NCBI RefSeq assembly: GCF_900113545.1
Contig: NZ_FOPS01000009.1
Coordinates: 1 to 64,000 of the forward strand
Length of the DNA stretch: 64,000 bases
DNA from: Neisseria elongata subsp. elongata
GTDB lineage: Bacteria > Pseudomonadota > Gammaproteobacteria > Burkholderiales > Neisseriaceae
Direction: 5' to 3'
Positions 16,312 to 27,221 of this stretch are shown here, in pieces. The notes beneath the pieces were generated by a model. It had not been told where the DNA came from, ran no database searches, and saw only the letters and a program-made list of their open reading frames with translations. Every line of letters starts with the position of its first letter. The first letter of the stretch is position 1. The position numbers were made by a program, and so were the translations under genes.

Positions 16312-17544
16312 TTATTTCTTCAGGAATTCGACAAAGCCCGACAAAATCAAGGCGTTAATAATATCCACGAAGAATGCGCCCACCATAGGCACAATCAAGA
16401 AGGCTTTGTGCGACGGACCGAAACTCTGGGTAATGGACTGCATATTGGCTACGGCCGTCGGCGTTGCACCCAAGCCGAAACCGCAGTGTCCGGCGGACAA
16501 AACGGCGGCATCGTAATCGCGACCCATCAAAACATAGGTTACAAAAGTTGCGTACAAAATCATAACCACTGTCTGTACTGCCAAAATAACGGTTACCGAT
16601 CCGGCCATGCCGGTCAATTGCCACAGTTTCAAGTCTAACAGGGCAATGGCCAAAAACAGGGATAATGAAGCGTTGCCGAATACGTCTACCGCACGGTCGA
16701 ACATGTCGCGTTTGAAGACCAAGGTCAATACGTTGCGCAATACTACGCCTGCAAACAGACACAAAACGAATTTTGGCAGTTTGTAGAAGTATTGCTCGTC
16801 AAGCTGATACGCTTTGATGAATTCTGCAAACGCCAAACAGGCGGCAAACAGCGCCAAGGTTTCAACAGCAGAATCGGCAGTAATCAGGCGGGTTTTACCG
16901 TGGCTCTCGAACGCATCGTCTGACTGGTAGTTATCTGCCTGCTCCCCGTTGTTTGAAACTTTGGCACGTCCCTGCTTATTAATTAAGCGGCGTGCAACCG
17001 GCCCGCCGATTAAACCGCCAAATACCAAGCCGAACGTAGCTGCGGCAATACCCAAACCTGTCGCACCGCCTATACCGAATTCTTTTTCCAAAGTCGGACC
17101 CCACGCACCTGCCGTACCGTGTCCGCCGGTCAGGGTAATCGAACCGGTAATCAAGCCGATGGCGGGATGAATGTCCAATACTTTAGCCAAGCCGACGCCG
17201 ACTACGTTCTGTACGAAAATAAACGCACCCACGATAGCGGTAAAGATAACCAGCGGCAGACCGCCTGCCTTCAGGCGGGAAAAGTCCGCGCTCAAGCCGA
17301 TGGATGAGAAGAAAATCAGCATAAAGGCATCTTGCAGCGGCTTCTCAAACTTTAAGCTGAATCCGGTGAATGAATGAAGTACGGTGATCAATACCGCAGC
17401 CACCAAGCCTCCGGCCACAGGCTCGGGAATGTTGAAATCTTGCAAAAATTTAATTCTCTGCACCAAAAATTTGCCGAACAGCAAAACGATGGTAGCGGCA
17501 ATCAAGGTGTAATAACTGTTGATTGCCAATTCTGTAGCCTGCAT
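16312..17544 (-). CDS. gltS: Sodium/glutamate symporter
   Basis: A 410-residue inner-membrane protein of the GltS (ESS) family that couples glutamate uptake to sodium. The two inverted pore-loop repeats show as TGGHGTAGAWGPTLEKEFG and SAGHCGFGLGATPTAVANM. Ten or more hydrophobic helices are visible with a polar central linker (INKQGRAKVSNNGEQADN to SHGKTRL). Length and order are normal. Start ATG follows an AGGAGAATTT box. Single-gene unit with its own terminator. Confidence 0.95.
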   Translation of the reverse strand: MQATELAINSYYTLIAATIVLLFGKFLVQRIKFLQDFNIPEPVAGGLVAAVLITVLHSFTGFSLKFEKPLQDAFMLIFFSSIGLSADFSRLKAGGLPLVIFTAIVGAFIFVQNVVGVGLAKVLDIHPAIGLITGSITLTGGHGTAGAWGPTLEKEFGIGGATGLGIAAATFGLVFGGLIGGPVARRLINKQGRAKVSNNGEQADNYQSDDAFESHGKTRLITADSAVETLALFAACLAFAEFIKAYQLDEQYFYKLPKFVLCLFAGVVLRNVLTLVFKRDMFDRAVDVFGNASLSLFLAIALLDLKLWQLTGMAGSVTVILAVQTVVMILYATFVTYVLMGRDYDAAVLSAGHCGFGLGATPTAVANMQSITQSFGPSHKAFLIVPMVGAFFVDIINALILSGFVEFLKK

Positions 17545-17630
17545 AAATTCTCCTATCGTTATTTAAAGCTAAGAAATGTTAAGCGGCGGATATTAGGGCA
17601 AGCGTGAAGATTTGTCAAAACAGAAATTTG

Positions 17631-17673
17631 AGGCCGTTTGAAAACCCGTATCGCTTATTTTCAGACGGCCTTT
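17631..17673. terminator. DUS-pair terminator of the FAA hydrolase gene
   Basis: GAGGCCGTTTGAAAAC pairs with TTTTCAGACGGCCTTT. The left arm has one change (GTTTGAA). Confidence 0.65.
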
Positions 17674-17695
17674 ATAAAGTCAATGACACGAGTGG

Positions 17696-18349
17696 TCAGG
17701 CTGCAACGGTAAATTCCGCCTTTACCGAACCGGCCAAGTCCAAGGTCAGTTGGTCGCCCGGGTTCAATCTGCCTACACCGCAGGGCGTGCCGGTAAAGAT
17801 TAAATCTCCCTGCCGCAGGCCGTACGTTTCTACCAAGCCGCGCAAAATCACGGGCAGATTGTAAATCATCAATGCGGTGTCGCCGTGCTGGCGTAGCTCG
17901 CCGTTGATATAAAAATCGAACGTGCAGTGCATCGGGTCGGGTAAACGGGCGGCAGGAACAAACGCCGACAGGCAGGCCGCCCCCTTGAAACCTTTGGCCT
18001 TCGTCCACGGCCATCCCTTGCTTTTGAGTTCGTCCTGAATATCGCGGGCAGTCAAATCCAGTCCGACGGCATAACCGGCTACGATGTCCAGCTCATGCCC
18101 TTCTGCAAGGCTTTCCGCATCGCCGCCGATCAGCAAAACCAGCTCGGCCTCGTAATGCACATTGCCGCTGAATGAGGGTAGCTGGATTTCACTCCCGCTA
18201 TTGAGGATGGCACTGTTCGGCTTGAGGAAAACCAGCGGTTCGCTCGGCGTTTCGTTGCCGAGTTCGGCAATGTGGGCGACATAGTTGCGTCCGATACAGA
18301 AAATATTGTTTGTCCGTATCGCTTGGCCGTTAAGGAATATATGGCTCAT
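17696..18349 (-). CDS. Fumarylacetoacetate hydrolase family protein
   Basis: A 217-residue FAH-fold enzyme, the short form with only the catalytic domain. Motifs: FCIGRNYVAHIAELG, HYEAELVLLIGG with metal ligands Glu-Glu, YAVGLDLTARDIQDELK with the Asp ligand, KGWPWTKAKGF, and FTGTPCGVGRLNPGD. Related proteins act as acylpyruvases, oxaloacetate decarboxylases or isomerases, so the reaction is unknown. The frame continues upstream, but ATG 18349 follows AGGAGC at a good distance. It is not part of an aromatic degradation operon here. Confidence 0.88.
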   Translation of the reverse strand: MSHIFLNGQAIRTNNIFCIGRNYVAHIAELGNETPSEPLVFLKPNSAILNSGSEIQLPSFSGNVHYEAELVLLIGGDAESLAEGHELDIVAGYAVGLDLTARDIQDELKSKGWPWTKAKGFKGAACLSAFVPAARLPDPMHCTFDFYINGELRQHGDTALMIYNLPVILRGLVETYGLRQGDLIFTGTPCGVGRLNPGDQLTLDLAGSVKAEFTVAA

Positions 18350-18490
18350 AAAATGCTCCTGACTGTATATTTTGAAGTGGCAAATGATAACGGATACCGC
18401 CATATACGTCCCCAAAAAAAAACGGCATACCGTTTTGCGGTATGCCGTTACGGCAACAGAGAACTGCTGTATTTGGCAGTGATTTGTGTT

Positions 18491-18964
18491 TTAGTCCTCT
18501 TGCGCCCCGAGTTGGATATAGTTTTCCAAACCCATTTTGGCAATCAGTTCCTGCTGGGTTTCCAGCCAGTCGATGTGCTCTTCGTTGATGTCTTTTTGTT
18601 TTTCCAACAAAGCACGGCTGACATAATCCTGCTGTGCTTCGCACACTGCAATGGCGGCAGCCAGTGCGGCGTGTTTTTCTTCTTCTTTGGCCAAATCGCA
18701 TTTGATGATTTCTTCGGTATTTTCACCGATCAGCAGCTTGCCCAGTTCTTGCAGATTGGGCAGGCCTTCCAACATCAGAATGCGCTCAATCAGGGCATCG
18801 GCCGATTTCATTTCGCGAATCGACTGTTTGTAAAAGTGTTCCGAAAGTTCTTCCACCCCCCAGTTTTTCAGAATGCGGGCATGGAGGAAATATTGATTAA
18901 TGGTTACCAAAAGCAGGCCGAGGTTTTTATTCAGCTCGCGGATAACGGTACGATCGCCTTGCAT
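18491..18964 (-). CDS. bfrB: Bacterioferritin subunit with haem ligand but incomplete ferroxidase site
   Basis: A 157-residue ferritin-like subunit. Met52 (IREMKSADALIE) is present as the expected haem ligand, while position 18 is Leu instead of Glu and position 54 is Ser instead of His, so the dinuclear iron site is incomplete. The partner at 18986 has the reverse pattern. Gonococcal bacterioferritin is known to be built from such BfrA and BfrB subunits. It lies downstream of bfrA on the same strand with a 21-bp gap, so the two are co-transcribed and probably co-assemble. Confidence 0.93.
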   Translation of the reverse strand: MQGDRTVIRELNKNLGLLLVTINQYFLHARILKNWGVEELSEHFYKQSIREMKSADALIERILMLEGLPNLQELGKLLIGENTEEIIKCDLAKEEEKHAALAAAIAVCEAQQDYVSRALLEKQKDINEEHIDWLETQQELIAKMGLENYIQLGAQED

Positions 18965-18985
18965 AGAATTTCCTTTCCGCCGTTA

Positions 18986-19450
18986 TTACAGTTGGCTTTG
19001 CTTATAATTTTCCAATCCCATCATTTCAATCAGGCGCAACTGCTGTTCCAACCAGTGGGCATGATCTTCTTCGGTATCGGACAACTGTTTCACCATAATG
19101 TCGCGGGTAACATAATCCTGTTTTTCCTCGCACAGTCTGATACCTTTTTTCAATGCGTCACGAACCTCAAGTTCGGTATTCAAGTCGGCTTTCAGCATGG
19201 AAACCAAGTCGCTGCCGATATTCAGGCCGGTGGGAACCATAGTCGGCGTACCTTCCAGCATCAGGATGCGGCGGATGAATTGTTCCGCATGTTCGGTTTC
19301 CTCTGCCATTTCGTGGTTCAAACGCTCAAACAGTTTGTTGAAACCCCATTCGGCATACATGCGTGAATGGATAAAATACTGATCGCGTGCAGCCAATTCA
19401 CCGGCCAACAGTTCGTTCATATAATCAATGACAGCTTTATCGCCTTTCAT
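18986..19450 (-). CDS. bfrA: Bacterioferritin subunit with complete ferroxidase site
   Basis: A 154-residue ferritin-like subunit that oxidises Fe(II). Glu18 ([12 protein letters not shown]), Glu51 and His54 ([10 protein letters not shown]), a Glu near 93 (LNTELE), Glu127 and His130 (DTEEDHAHW) form the dinuclear site. Residue 52 is Thr instead of Met, so it lacks the haem ligand that its partner bfrB provides. Start ATG follows AAAGGAAAGAAA. First gene of the bfrA-bfrB unit. Iron control through Fur is expected from the family, but I cannot name a clear Fur box. Confidence 0.93.
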   Translation of the reverse strand: MKGDKAVIDYMNELLAGELAARDQYFIHSRMYAEWGFNKLFERLNHEMAEETEHAEQFIRRILMLEGTPTMVPTGLNIGSDLVSMLKADLNTELEVRDALKKGIRLCEEKQDYVTRDIMVKQLSDTEEDHAHWLEQQLRLIEMMGLENYKQSQL

Positions 19451-19850
19451 TTTCTTTCCTTTTCTAAAATAAATAATAGGGTTATATCAAATAATAATGG
19501 AGTGTGCGCATCCGTTGTTTTTTTACAGACAACGCGCTCTTTCGAATTGGGGAGAATTCTAGCACCGCCGCCACAAAAATCAACTTTCCTTTTAAAATAC
19601 AAACAATTATCAGAAAGCAAAATTCAACACATCAAACCTGCATTTCGCACAACAATATGTTTTAAATAATATTTTATTTTTTCTAATAGTAATAAACGCT
19701 CTCAATCGATTTTGTCATTTACATAGTTTAACCATTAGCCATTATTGCGGCCTTTATCTTTACACCCATTCAGGGAAAAATGCCGCCCCAACAATCTCAA
19801 AGTGCTATAATGCGCAATTTTCCGCATTTAATATCAAATAACTTAACATC
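19451..19850. other. AT-rich divergent regulatory gap between bfrA and typA
   Basis: About 400 bases with no ORF of note. GC content drops sharply at 19600-19760. It must hold the bfrA promoter (minus) and the typA promoter (plus, at 19803). No DUS is present, which is unusual for a gap of this size in this window. Confidence 0.6.
19803..19811 (+). promoter_or_regulatory. Extended -10 promoter of typA
   Basis: TGCTATAAT, the same extended -10 as upstream of hemA, 40 bases before the typA ATG. Confidence 0.6.
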
Positions 19851-21662
<1,812 letters not shown>

Positions 21663-21688
21663 TCCAAACAAATACGGATTAAGCACAT

Positions 21689-21756
21689 AAAAAGGCCGTC
21701 TGAAAACGATAAAAACGGAAAACGATTCCGAAATATTGATTTTCAGACGGCCTTTT
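21689..21756. terminator. DUS-pair terminator of typA
   Basis: AAGGCCGTCTGAAAAC and TTTTCAGACGGCCTTTT enclose a loop of about 38 bases that itself can fold. Confidence 0.65.
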
Positions 21757-21785
21757 AACCGTTATAGTGGATAAACTTATTTCAG

Positions 21786-21820
21786 CTTCACAGAAACCCC
21801 GTTTTAGCTTCGCAGAAACT
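21786..21820. repeat. Small dispersed repeat, copy 2 (inverted relative to 14349)
   Basis: The minus strand reads GTTTCTGCGAAGCTAAAACG and then GGGTTTCTGTG, matching about 30 of 33 bases at 14349-14381. Confidence 0.6.
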
Positions 21821-22035
21821 GTGTTTTCCGCTAAGGCATACCATATTGAATCGAAATAAGAAATATACAGCTGCCATCATCAGCTTATGCCGGCCCGTTA
21901 CGCTTTCCTGCGCAGGCTGGAAACCGGGAAAAGTTGAGAATAAAGATCATCTTTAAACCTTTCTGAGAACAACGTAAACCACTCTTCCCCAAATTTCAGA
22001 CGGCCTCCCCGTTCAAACCATCATCCTTTAAACCT

Positions 22036-23106
22036 ATGAGCCAACAGCCGAACACCGCCGAACAGTCCGAAATCCCGCAAGACCAAACCGTTCCGCGCAG
22101 CAATACCGACAACGCGCCGCGTTCCGCCATCCATCAGACGCTTTATTCCGCCGATACGTTTGCCCAACACGATTATCTCGCAGGCAAAAAACTGCCCGAC
22201 ATCGCCCACCCGCAAGCGGGGCAGACCAACTGGCTGCATTTCGTCGGCATCAACGACGCCGCGCTGCTCAAACACACGCTGGAACCTTACGGCATCCACG
22301 AACTGGTCATCGAAGACATCCTCAGCCGCAAACAACGCCCCAAAATCGAAGACTACGGCAATTATCTGTTTATCGCCGCTCAGGTTTACCACTACACCGC
22401 CGCCGGCAAACTGAATTCCGACCAAGTGTATCTGATTATCGGCAAGGATTTCGTGTTGTCGTTCCAGCAAAAACCGCTGGGCCTGTTCAGCCAGTTGCGC
22501 CGCCAAATGAGCGAAAACCTGCGCGGCATCCTCGGTAAAAACACCGCCTTCCTCGCCTATTGCCTGCTCGACCGCATCGTGGACGACTATTTCATCGTCT
22601 TGGAAGAGTACAACAACCGCGTCGAAGCCATAGACAAATCCCTGTTTAAAAACGAAAACAGCGACATCCTTGGCAAAATCCACCGCCTCAAGCGCGACGC
22701 CGTCCGCCTGCGCCGCACGCTTTTACCCTTGCGCGATGTGTTCTATCAACTTGCCGTGCGCGGCGATTTTGCCATTTTCAAAGGCGAGTCCACCGTCTAT
22801 CTGCGCGACGTGTACGACCATATCATGCAGCTTATCGAATCGCTCGACGCCTCGCGCGACATGGTGTTGAGCATGATGGACATCTACCTTTCCTTCCAGT
22901 CCAACCGCATGAACCAGCAAATGCGCGTCCTGACCGTCATTACCATCATCTTCATGCCGCTGACCGTCATCACCGGCATTTACGGCATGAACTTCGACAA
23001 CATGCCCGAACTGCACTGGCATTATGGCTATTTTATGGTCTTGGGTTTGATGGCATCGATTATCGTCGGGCTGCTGATTTTCTTCTCGCGCAGGAAATGG
23101 CTGTAA
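22036..23106 (+). CDS. corA: Magnesium/cobalt transporter CorA
   Basis: A 356-residue CorA-family channel. A long cytoplasmic domain rich in charged helices is followed by two C-terminal membrane helices. The signature GMNFDNMPEL (GMN motif) lies in the loop between them, and the protein ends FFSRRKWL as in CorA. Pentameric Mg2+ channel by family knowledge. The N-terminal 40 residues (MSQQPNTAEQSEIPQDQT) are low-complexity. ATG 22036 fits well. Monocistronic. Confidence 0.95.
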   Translation: MSQQPNTAEQSEIPQDQTVPRSNTDNAPRSAIHQTLYSADTFAQHDYLAGKKLPDIAHPQAGQTNWLHFVGINDAALLKHTLEPYGIHELVIEDILSRKQRPKIEDYGNYLFIAAQVYHYTAAGKLNSDQVYLIIGKDFVLSFQQKPLGLFSQLRRQMSENLRGILGKNTAFLAYCLLDRIVDDYFIVLEEYNNRVEAIDKSLFKNENSDILGKIHRLKRDAVRLRRTLLPLRDVFYQLAVRGDFAIFKGESTVYLRDVYDHIMQLIESLDASRDMVLSMMDIYLSFQSNRMNQQMRVLTVITIIFMPLTVITGIYGMNFDNMPELHWHYGYFMVLGLMASIIVGLLIFFSRRKWL

Positions 23107-23109
23107 AAA

Positions 23110-23140
23110 ACAGGCCGTCTGAAACTTTCAGACGGCCTCC
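23110..23140. terminator. DUS-pair terminator of corA
   Basis: CAGGCCGTCTGAAA pairs with CTTTCAGACGGCCTC with almost no loop. Confidence 0.7.
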
Positions 23141-23352
23141 CTTTCATACCGCACTATGGTTCCCATGTCCGACGCAAGCACAAAACGGCAAGGGTTTTAA
23201 ACGGCAAAGACACAACCCGATAGCCATCGGCTATATGGCGGCTGATGCGGTTGGAAACCTTTCCCCTGCGCAGTAAAATCCGCCTTACTCTGAAAACCGG
23301 GGCATATGGAGGCCGTCTGAAAAACAGGTTTCAGACGGCCTCCATCCAAATA

Positions 23353-23459
23353 TATAGTGGATTAAATTTAAATCAGGACAAGGCGACGAAGCCGCAGACA
23401 GTACAGATAGTACGGCAAGGCAAGGCAACGCCGTACTGGTTTAAAGTTAATCCACTATA
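23353..23459. repeat. Correia repeat enclosed element (CREE), 107 bp
   Basis: TATAGTGGATTAAA at the left and TTAATCCACTATA at the right are the Correia terminal inverted repeats. The core (AGGACAAGGCGACGAAGCC, GCAACGCCGTACTGG) matches the copy at 34338. CREEs are neisserial miniature elements known to carry promoters and IHF or RNase III sites. The right end lies 24 bases before the start codon of the thioesterase gene. Confidence 0.95.
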
Positions 23460-23482
23460 CAAACCGAAAAAGGAACACATCG

Positions 23483-23962
23483 ATGGAACAAACCCGCCAA
23501 CTCCCTGCACACGAACTCATCATGTCCGAACTGATGATGCCGGACACCGCCAATTTCAGCGGCAACGTCCACGGCGGCGAACTTTTGCGCCTGCTCGACC
23601 AAGTCGCTTATTCCTGCGCCAGCCGTTATAGCGGCAACTACTGCGTTACCCTGTCTGTCGATAAAGTCTTGTTTAAAGAGCCGATACACGTCGGCGACTT
23701 GGTGACCTTCTACGCCAGCGTCAACTACACGGGCAGAACCTCGATGGAAATCGGCATCCGCGTCGAAGCGCAAAACATCCGCACCGGCGAAGTGCGCCAT
23801 ACCAACAGCTGCTACTTCACCATGGTTGCGGTCGAAGACGGCAAACCCGTTCCCGTCCCGCCGTTGGAAATCACCACCGAACGCCAACGCTGCCGCTACG
23901 AAAAAGCCAAAAAACGCAAGGTCTTGAGTTTGCAGGAAAATGAAACCCTGTCCTGCCGCTGA
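23483..23962 (+). CDS. Acyl-CoA thioesterase, hotdog fold
   Basis: A 159-residue YciA/BACH-type thioesterase that cleaves acyl-CoA to fatty acid and CoA. The signature [20 protein letters not shown] holds the catalytic region (N/HGG), and a basic tail [12 protein letters not shown] follows the hotdog domain. ATG follows AAAGGAACACATCG. The gene starts 24 bases after a CREE, whose end forms TATACA and may act as its -10. A second related thioesterase lies at 62706. Confidence 0.9.
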
Positions 23963-23980
23963 ACCGTCCGCCATGACAAA

Positions 23981-24021
23981 CAGGCCGTCTGAAAAGCATA
24001 TCTGCCTTTTCAGACGGCCTG
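23981..24021. terminator. DUS-pair terminator between thioesterase and cysJ
   Basis: CAGGCCGTCTGAAAAG and CTTTTCAGACGGCCTG, convergent genes on both sides. Confidence 0.7.
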
Positions 24022-24039
24022 AACAGTTCAAATTGCCGC

Positions 24040-25824
24040 TCAATAAACATCGCGCTGATAACGTTTGTCTTCGCGCAAGCCGTTCAAATATTCTTCCGCG
24101 TCGTCGCGATCCATGCCGCCCTGTTCCGCAATGATGTCCAACAGGGCGTTTTCCACGTCGCGCGCCATCCGCGCCGCGTCGCCGCAAACATAAATGTGCG
24201 CCCCGTCCTGCAGCCATGCCCAAACGTCGGCGGCCGCCTGGCGCAGTTTATCCTGAACGTACACTTTTTCCGCCCCCTGCCGGCTCCAAGCCAAATCGGC
24301 GCGGGTCAGCAAGCCGTCTTTGCGGAACTGCTGCCATTCGAGCTGATAGAGGAAATCGTCGGTAAACTTACGGTTGCCGAACACCAGCCAGTTTTTCCCG
24401 CCGTCGCCGTTGGCCGCGCGCTGCTGCATAAAGGCGCGGAATGGGGCGACACCTGTGCCCGCGCCGATCATGATAATCGGCGTATCGCCGTTTTCCGGCA
24501 GGCGGAACAGCTTGTTCGGTTCGATAAACACGCGCACTTCGCCGTCCTCTTCCAGCCTGCCGCCCAGCCAGCCCGAGGCCGCGCCGGTGTAGGCTTGACC
24601 GTGATGCTCGAACGCCACCACGCCGACCGTCAGATGCACTTCCTCGCCCACTTCGTCCTGCGACGAGGCAATCGAATACAGGCGCGGGGTTTGCGGCCTG
24701 AACAGGCCGTACAGCTCCCGCGCTGTCATCTTGTGCGGAAACTGCGCCAGCACGCCCACCGGCGGCGTGGCAGCCAAATAGGCTGCCAAGGCCTCTGCGT
24801 CTGCCGCCGTGCCTTGCAACTCCTCCGCCCCGCACAACGCGGCATAATCGCGGACAAACTGCGGCGTGATTTGGGTGATGTCCAAATCCTCGCGCAAAGC
24901 GGTCCGAATTTCACACTCGCCGCCGTCGGCGCGGCGGATGTTTTCGCCGCCGTCCAAACCGGCGTATTGCAGGATTTCCGCCACCAAGGCTTCGTCGTTT
25001 ATCGGCCATACGCCCAAAGCGTCGCCTACGCGGTAGCGGATGCCGGAGCCCGTCAGGTCGATTTCGATGTGTTCGACATCTTTGTCGGCATGACCGGAAG
25101 TAATCTTCTGCCGCACGGCGAGGCTGGCGGCAAACGGCTTCTCTTTCGTGTATACCGTTCCACCCCCTTCCGTTTCCGCTTTGTCCGTGCTGTTGCCTGA
25201 AGGAACGGCGGCCGGTGCGGCGGCCAGACGCGCCACGGCTTCGGCAATATCGGCCGTCCACTTGTCGGCTTCTTCCTGATATTCCAAATCGCAAAGGCCG
25301 ACCTCGTGCAGCCGTTTGCCGCCGAGTTTGTCCAACAACCAATCGAAATCGCGTCCGGCCTGGCAGAATTTCGGATAACTCGAATCGCCCAAGCCCAATA
25401 CGGCAAAGCTGACCGCGCTCAAATCGGGGGCTTTTTTGCCGTTGAGGAATTTATGTAGCGGCAAGGCCTCTTCCGGCGGCTCGCCCTCGCCTTGGGTGGA
25501 CGTTACCAACAATAAAATGTCTTCTTCCGCCAACTGTTTGGCCTTGTAGTCGGCGGCGGCGGTCAGGACGGCGTCCACGCCCGCACTTTCCAGTTTGGTC
25601 AGCAACTGTTCGGCCACCTTGCGGGCATTGCCGGTTTGCGAGGCGGAAAGGATGCGAACGCTGCGGGCAGGCGCGGGCTGGGCGGCATCCGCCTGCGATT
25701 GGAAAGACACGGCGGCCGCATCGCCGCCCGTGCTTTTTGCCCAGGCATATCCGGCCAAAAAAGCCAGCTGCTGCGGATTGAGGAGCTTGAGTTGGTCGGC
25801 CAGTTCGGTAGAAATCGGGATCAT
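24040..25824 (-). CDS. cysJ: Sulfite reductase (NADPH) flavoprotein alpha subunit
   Basis: A 594-residue flavoprotein that passes electrons from NADPH through FAD and FMN to the haem subunit CysI. The N-terminal flavodoxin domain shows SASQTGNARKVAEQLL and TSTQGEGEPPEEA, the FAD domain RLYSIASSQDEVGEEVHLTV, the NADPH domain GAGTGVAPFRAFMQQR, and the end is KRYQRDVY. A Ser/Thr/Gly-rich linker separates FMN and FAD domains. cysI, which normally follows, is absent here: the next feature is a terminator. It could also serve another acceptor, such as the Rieske oxygenase, but there is no evidence for that. Confidence 0.95.
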   Translation of the reverse strand: MIPISTELADQLKLLNPQQLAFLAGYAWAKSTGGDAAAVSFQSQADAAQPAPARSVRILSASQTGNARKVAEQLLTKLESAGVDAVLTAAADYKAKQLAEEDILLLVTSTQGEGEPPEEALPLHKFLNGKKAPDLSAVSFAVLGLGDSSYPKFCQAGRDFDWLLDKLGGKRLHEVGLCDLEYQEEADKWTADIAEAVARLAAAPAAVPSGNSTDKAETEGGGTVYTKEKPFAASLAVRQKITSGHADKDVEHIEIDLTGSGIRYRVGDALGVWPINDEALVAEILQYAGLDGGENIRRADGGECEIRTALREDLDITQITPQFVRDYAALCGAEELQGTAADAEALAAYLAATPPVGVLAQFPHKMTARELYGLFRPQTPRLYSIASSQDEVGEEVHLTVGVVAFEHHGQAYTGAASGWLGGRLEEDGEVRVFIEPNKLFRLPENGDTPIIMIGAGTGVAPFRAFMQQRAANGDGGKNWLVFGNRKFTDDFLYQLEWQQFRKDGLLTRADLAWSRQGAEKVYVQDKLRQAAADVWAWLQDGAHIYVCGDAARMARDVENALLDIIAEQGGMDRDDAEEYLNGLREDKRYQRDVY

Positions 25825-26005
25825 TTCGGTGTTCCTTTGATTGCTGTCTGGCCGTCGCGAAGGAAAGGTTTGTTGTTTTCAGACGGCCTGCTTTTCGGTT
25901 GCGCCCCACTATACTGAGGCCGTCTGAAAAAAGAAAAGAATGCTTGTTTGTAAGCAAAGAGGGATTGGTTATATGAACCTATCCGGCGGATGCGCTTACA
26001 CCGGC

Positions 26006-26353
26006 TCAGCCGAACAACCCTTCATATAAGGCCGTCTGAAAACCGCAGTAAAACCGCCCGCCATGCGCCAGCACGGGGCGTTTGATCAAACTCGGCTGCG
26101 CGCACATCAGCCGCACCGCACCGTCTTCGCTATCGGCAGCGGCTCGTTCCGCTTCCGACAACTTCCGCCAAGTCGTGCCGCGCCGGTTGAGCAGCGTATC
26201 GAGCGGCACATCGGCCAACCATGCACGGATGTCGCCTTCCGTCGGCGGCTGCTTTTTAAAATCGGAAAACTCGTACTCCATGCCGTGCTCCTGCAGCCAT
26301 ACACGCGCCTTTTTTACCGTATCGCAATTCGGGATGCCGTATAAAACCGTCAT
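26006..26353 (-). CDS. ArsC/Spx-family protein (YffB-like)
   Basis: A thioredoxin-fold protein of about 115 residues. It starts TVLYGIPNCDTVKKARVWLQ with a single Cys rather than CxxC, followed by YEFSDFKKQPPTE, LNRRGTTWRKL and the SLIKRPVL motif of the ArsC family. YffB-type members are thought to be glutathione-dependent thiol reductases rather than arsenate reductases. An ATG at 26359 is also possible, but AAGGA is only 2 bases from it, so ATG 26353 is preferred. Confidence 0.85.
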   Translation of the reverse strand: MTVLYGIPNCDTVKKARVWLQEHGMEYEFSDFKKQPPTEGDIRAWLADVPLDTLLNRRGTTWRKLSEAERAAADSEDGAVRLMCAQPSLIKRPVLAHGGRFYCGFQTALYEGLFG

Positions 26354-26473
26354 TTTCATCGTCCTTTGCCGTTAAAAAAAGGATTGTAGCAAAAGCTCTT
26401 GCCGAATACGGATAAAAAAACTATGCTACCCCCTGTCTTCCACCCTTTCCCATCATCCTTCGAAGGAAAAAAC

Positions 26474-27118
26474 ATGAAAAAAACCGTTTTACTCGGCGCG
26501 GCCGCATTCGTGCTGGCCGCCTGCGGCAGCAGCAACGAAGCAAGTGAAAGCCACTTTAAAAAAGTCATCGAAGAAAGCGGCAACAACCGCAATGTCTGCC
26601 TGCCGCTGATGCTGGACATCGAAACGCCGAACGGCATTCCGGCGCAAAACGTCATGCTCGGCGAACCCGTACTCCTCATCTCCGACCACTCCGCCGACGG
26701 CAAACGCATCAACCAAATAGCGGAAAAACAACTGGAAGTCCTCGAAAAAGAAGGCCTATACCGCAAACTCAAAACAGACACCCAGCCGCTGTCGGAAGAG
26801 CGCAGCATCAAAACCGCCACTTACGAGCTGACCGACAAAGGCGTGGAACTGGTGCGCGGCACCCAGCGCGGCCCGCTGTTCTGCGTGGGCAAACAGAAAA
26901 TCGGCAAAATCAACTGGTTCACCACCCCCACTCCCGACAACGGCCTAACCGTATCCGAAGTGTCTTACCAAGTCGAACTGAAACCAGAAAAATGGGCCGA
27001 CAAACTGATTAAGGCCAGCGAAGGCAAATGGAAACGGCTCAAAGAGCCTTACAACGAAAACACCACCCTGGTTCAAACCAACAAGGGCTGGCGCGACATA
27101 CGCGAAATGAACCGCTAA
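26474..27118 (+). CDS. Predicted lipoprotein of unknown function
   Basis: A 214-residue protein with a signal II peptide MKKTVLLGAAAFVLAAC followed by GSSNEASESHF. The mature part is hydrophilic with two cysteines (NVCLPL and LFCVGK) that could form a disulfide. The winged-helix-like string LKTDTQPLSEERSIKTATYELT is of unclear meaning. The frame extends to 26399, but the ATG at 26474 follows GAAGGAAAAAAC and begins the signal. No family is recognised with confidence. Confidence 0.8.
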   Translation: MKKTVLLGAAAFVLAACGSSNEASESHFKKVIEESGNNRNVCLPLMLDIETPNGIPAQNVMLGEPVLLISDHSADGKRINQIAEKQLEVLEKEGLYRKLKTDTQPLSEERSIKTATYELTDKGVELVRGTQRGPLFCVGKQKIGKINWFTTPTPDNGLTVSEVSYQVELKPEKWADKLIKASEGKWKRLKEPYNENTTLVQTNKGWRDIREMNR

Positions 27119-27132
27119 TCCCGCCGCCGAAA

Positions 27133-27173
27133 AAGGCCGTCTGAAACCCGTTTGGGCTTTTCAGACGGCCATT
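27133..27173. terminator. DUS-pair terminator of the lipoprotein gene
   Basis: AAGGCCGTCTGAAACCC and GGGCTTTTCAGACGGCC form the stem. Confidence 0.7.
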
Positions 27174-27221
27174 TCTTCTTGGCAAACCGTTTTGAACATA
27201 AGATGACGGCAGAATTTATAG

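Larger units (their letters stand above)
21663..22035. other. Gap between typA and corA with repeats
   Basis: It contains a DUS-pair terminator (21689-21756), a solitary Correia-like end TATAGTGGAT (21763-21772), the inverted copy of a small dispersed repeat (21786-21820) and a further DUS at 22000. No gene is seen. Confidence 0.6.
23107..23482. other. Gap between corA and the thioesterase gene
   Basis: It holds the corA terminator, an unassigned 120-base stretch with DUS copies at 23312 and 23330, and a complete Correia element abutting the next gene. Confidence 0.6.

Noticed and set aside
18272-19366. Long plus-strand ORF of 364 codons opposite the bacterioferritin genes
   Set aside because: It is the complement of the two highly conserved bfr genes, has Phe/Gln-rich composition and no start context.
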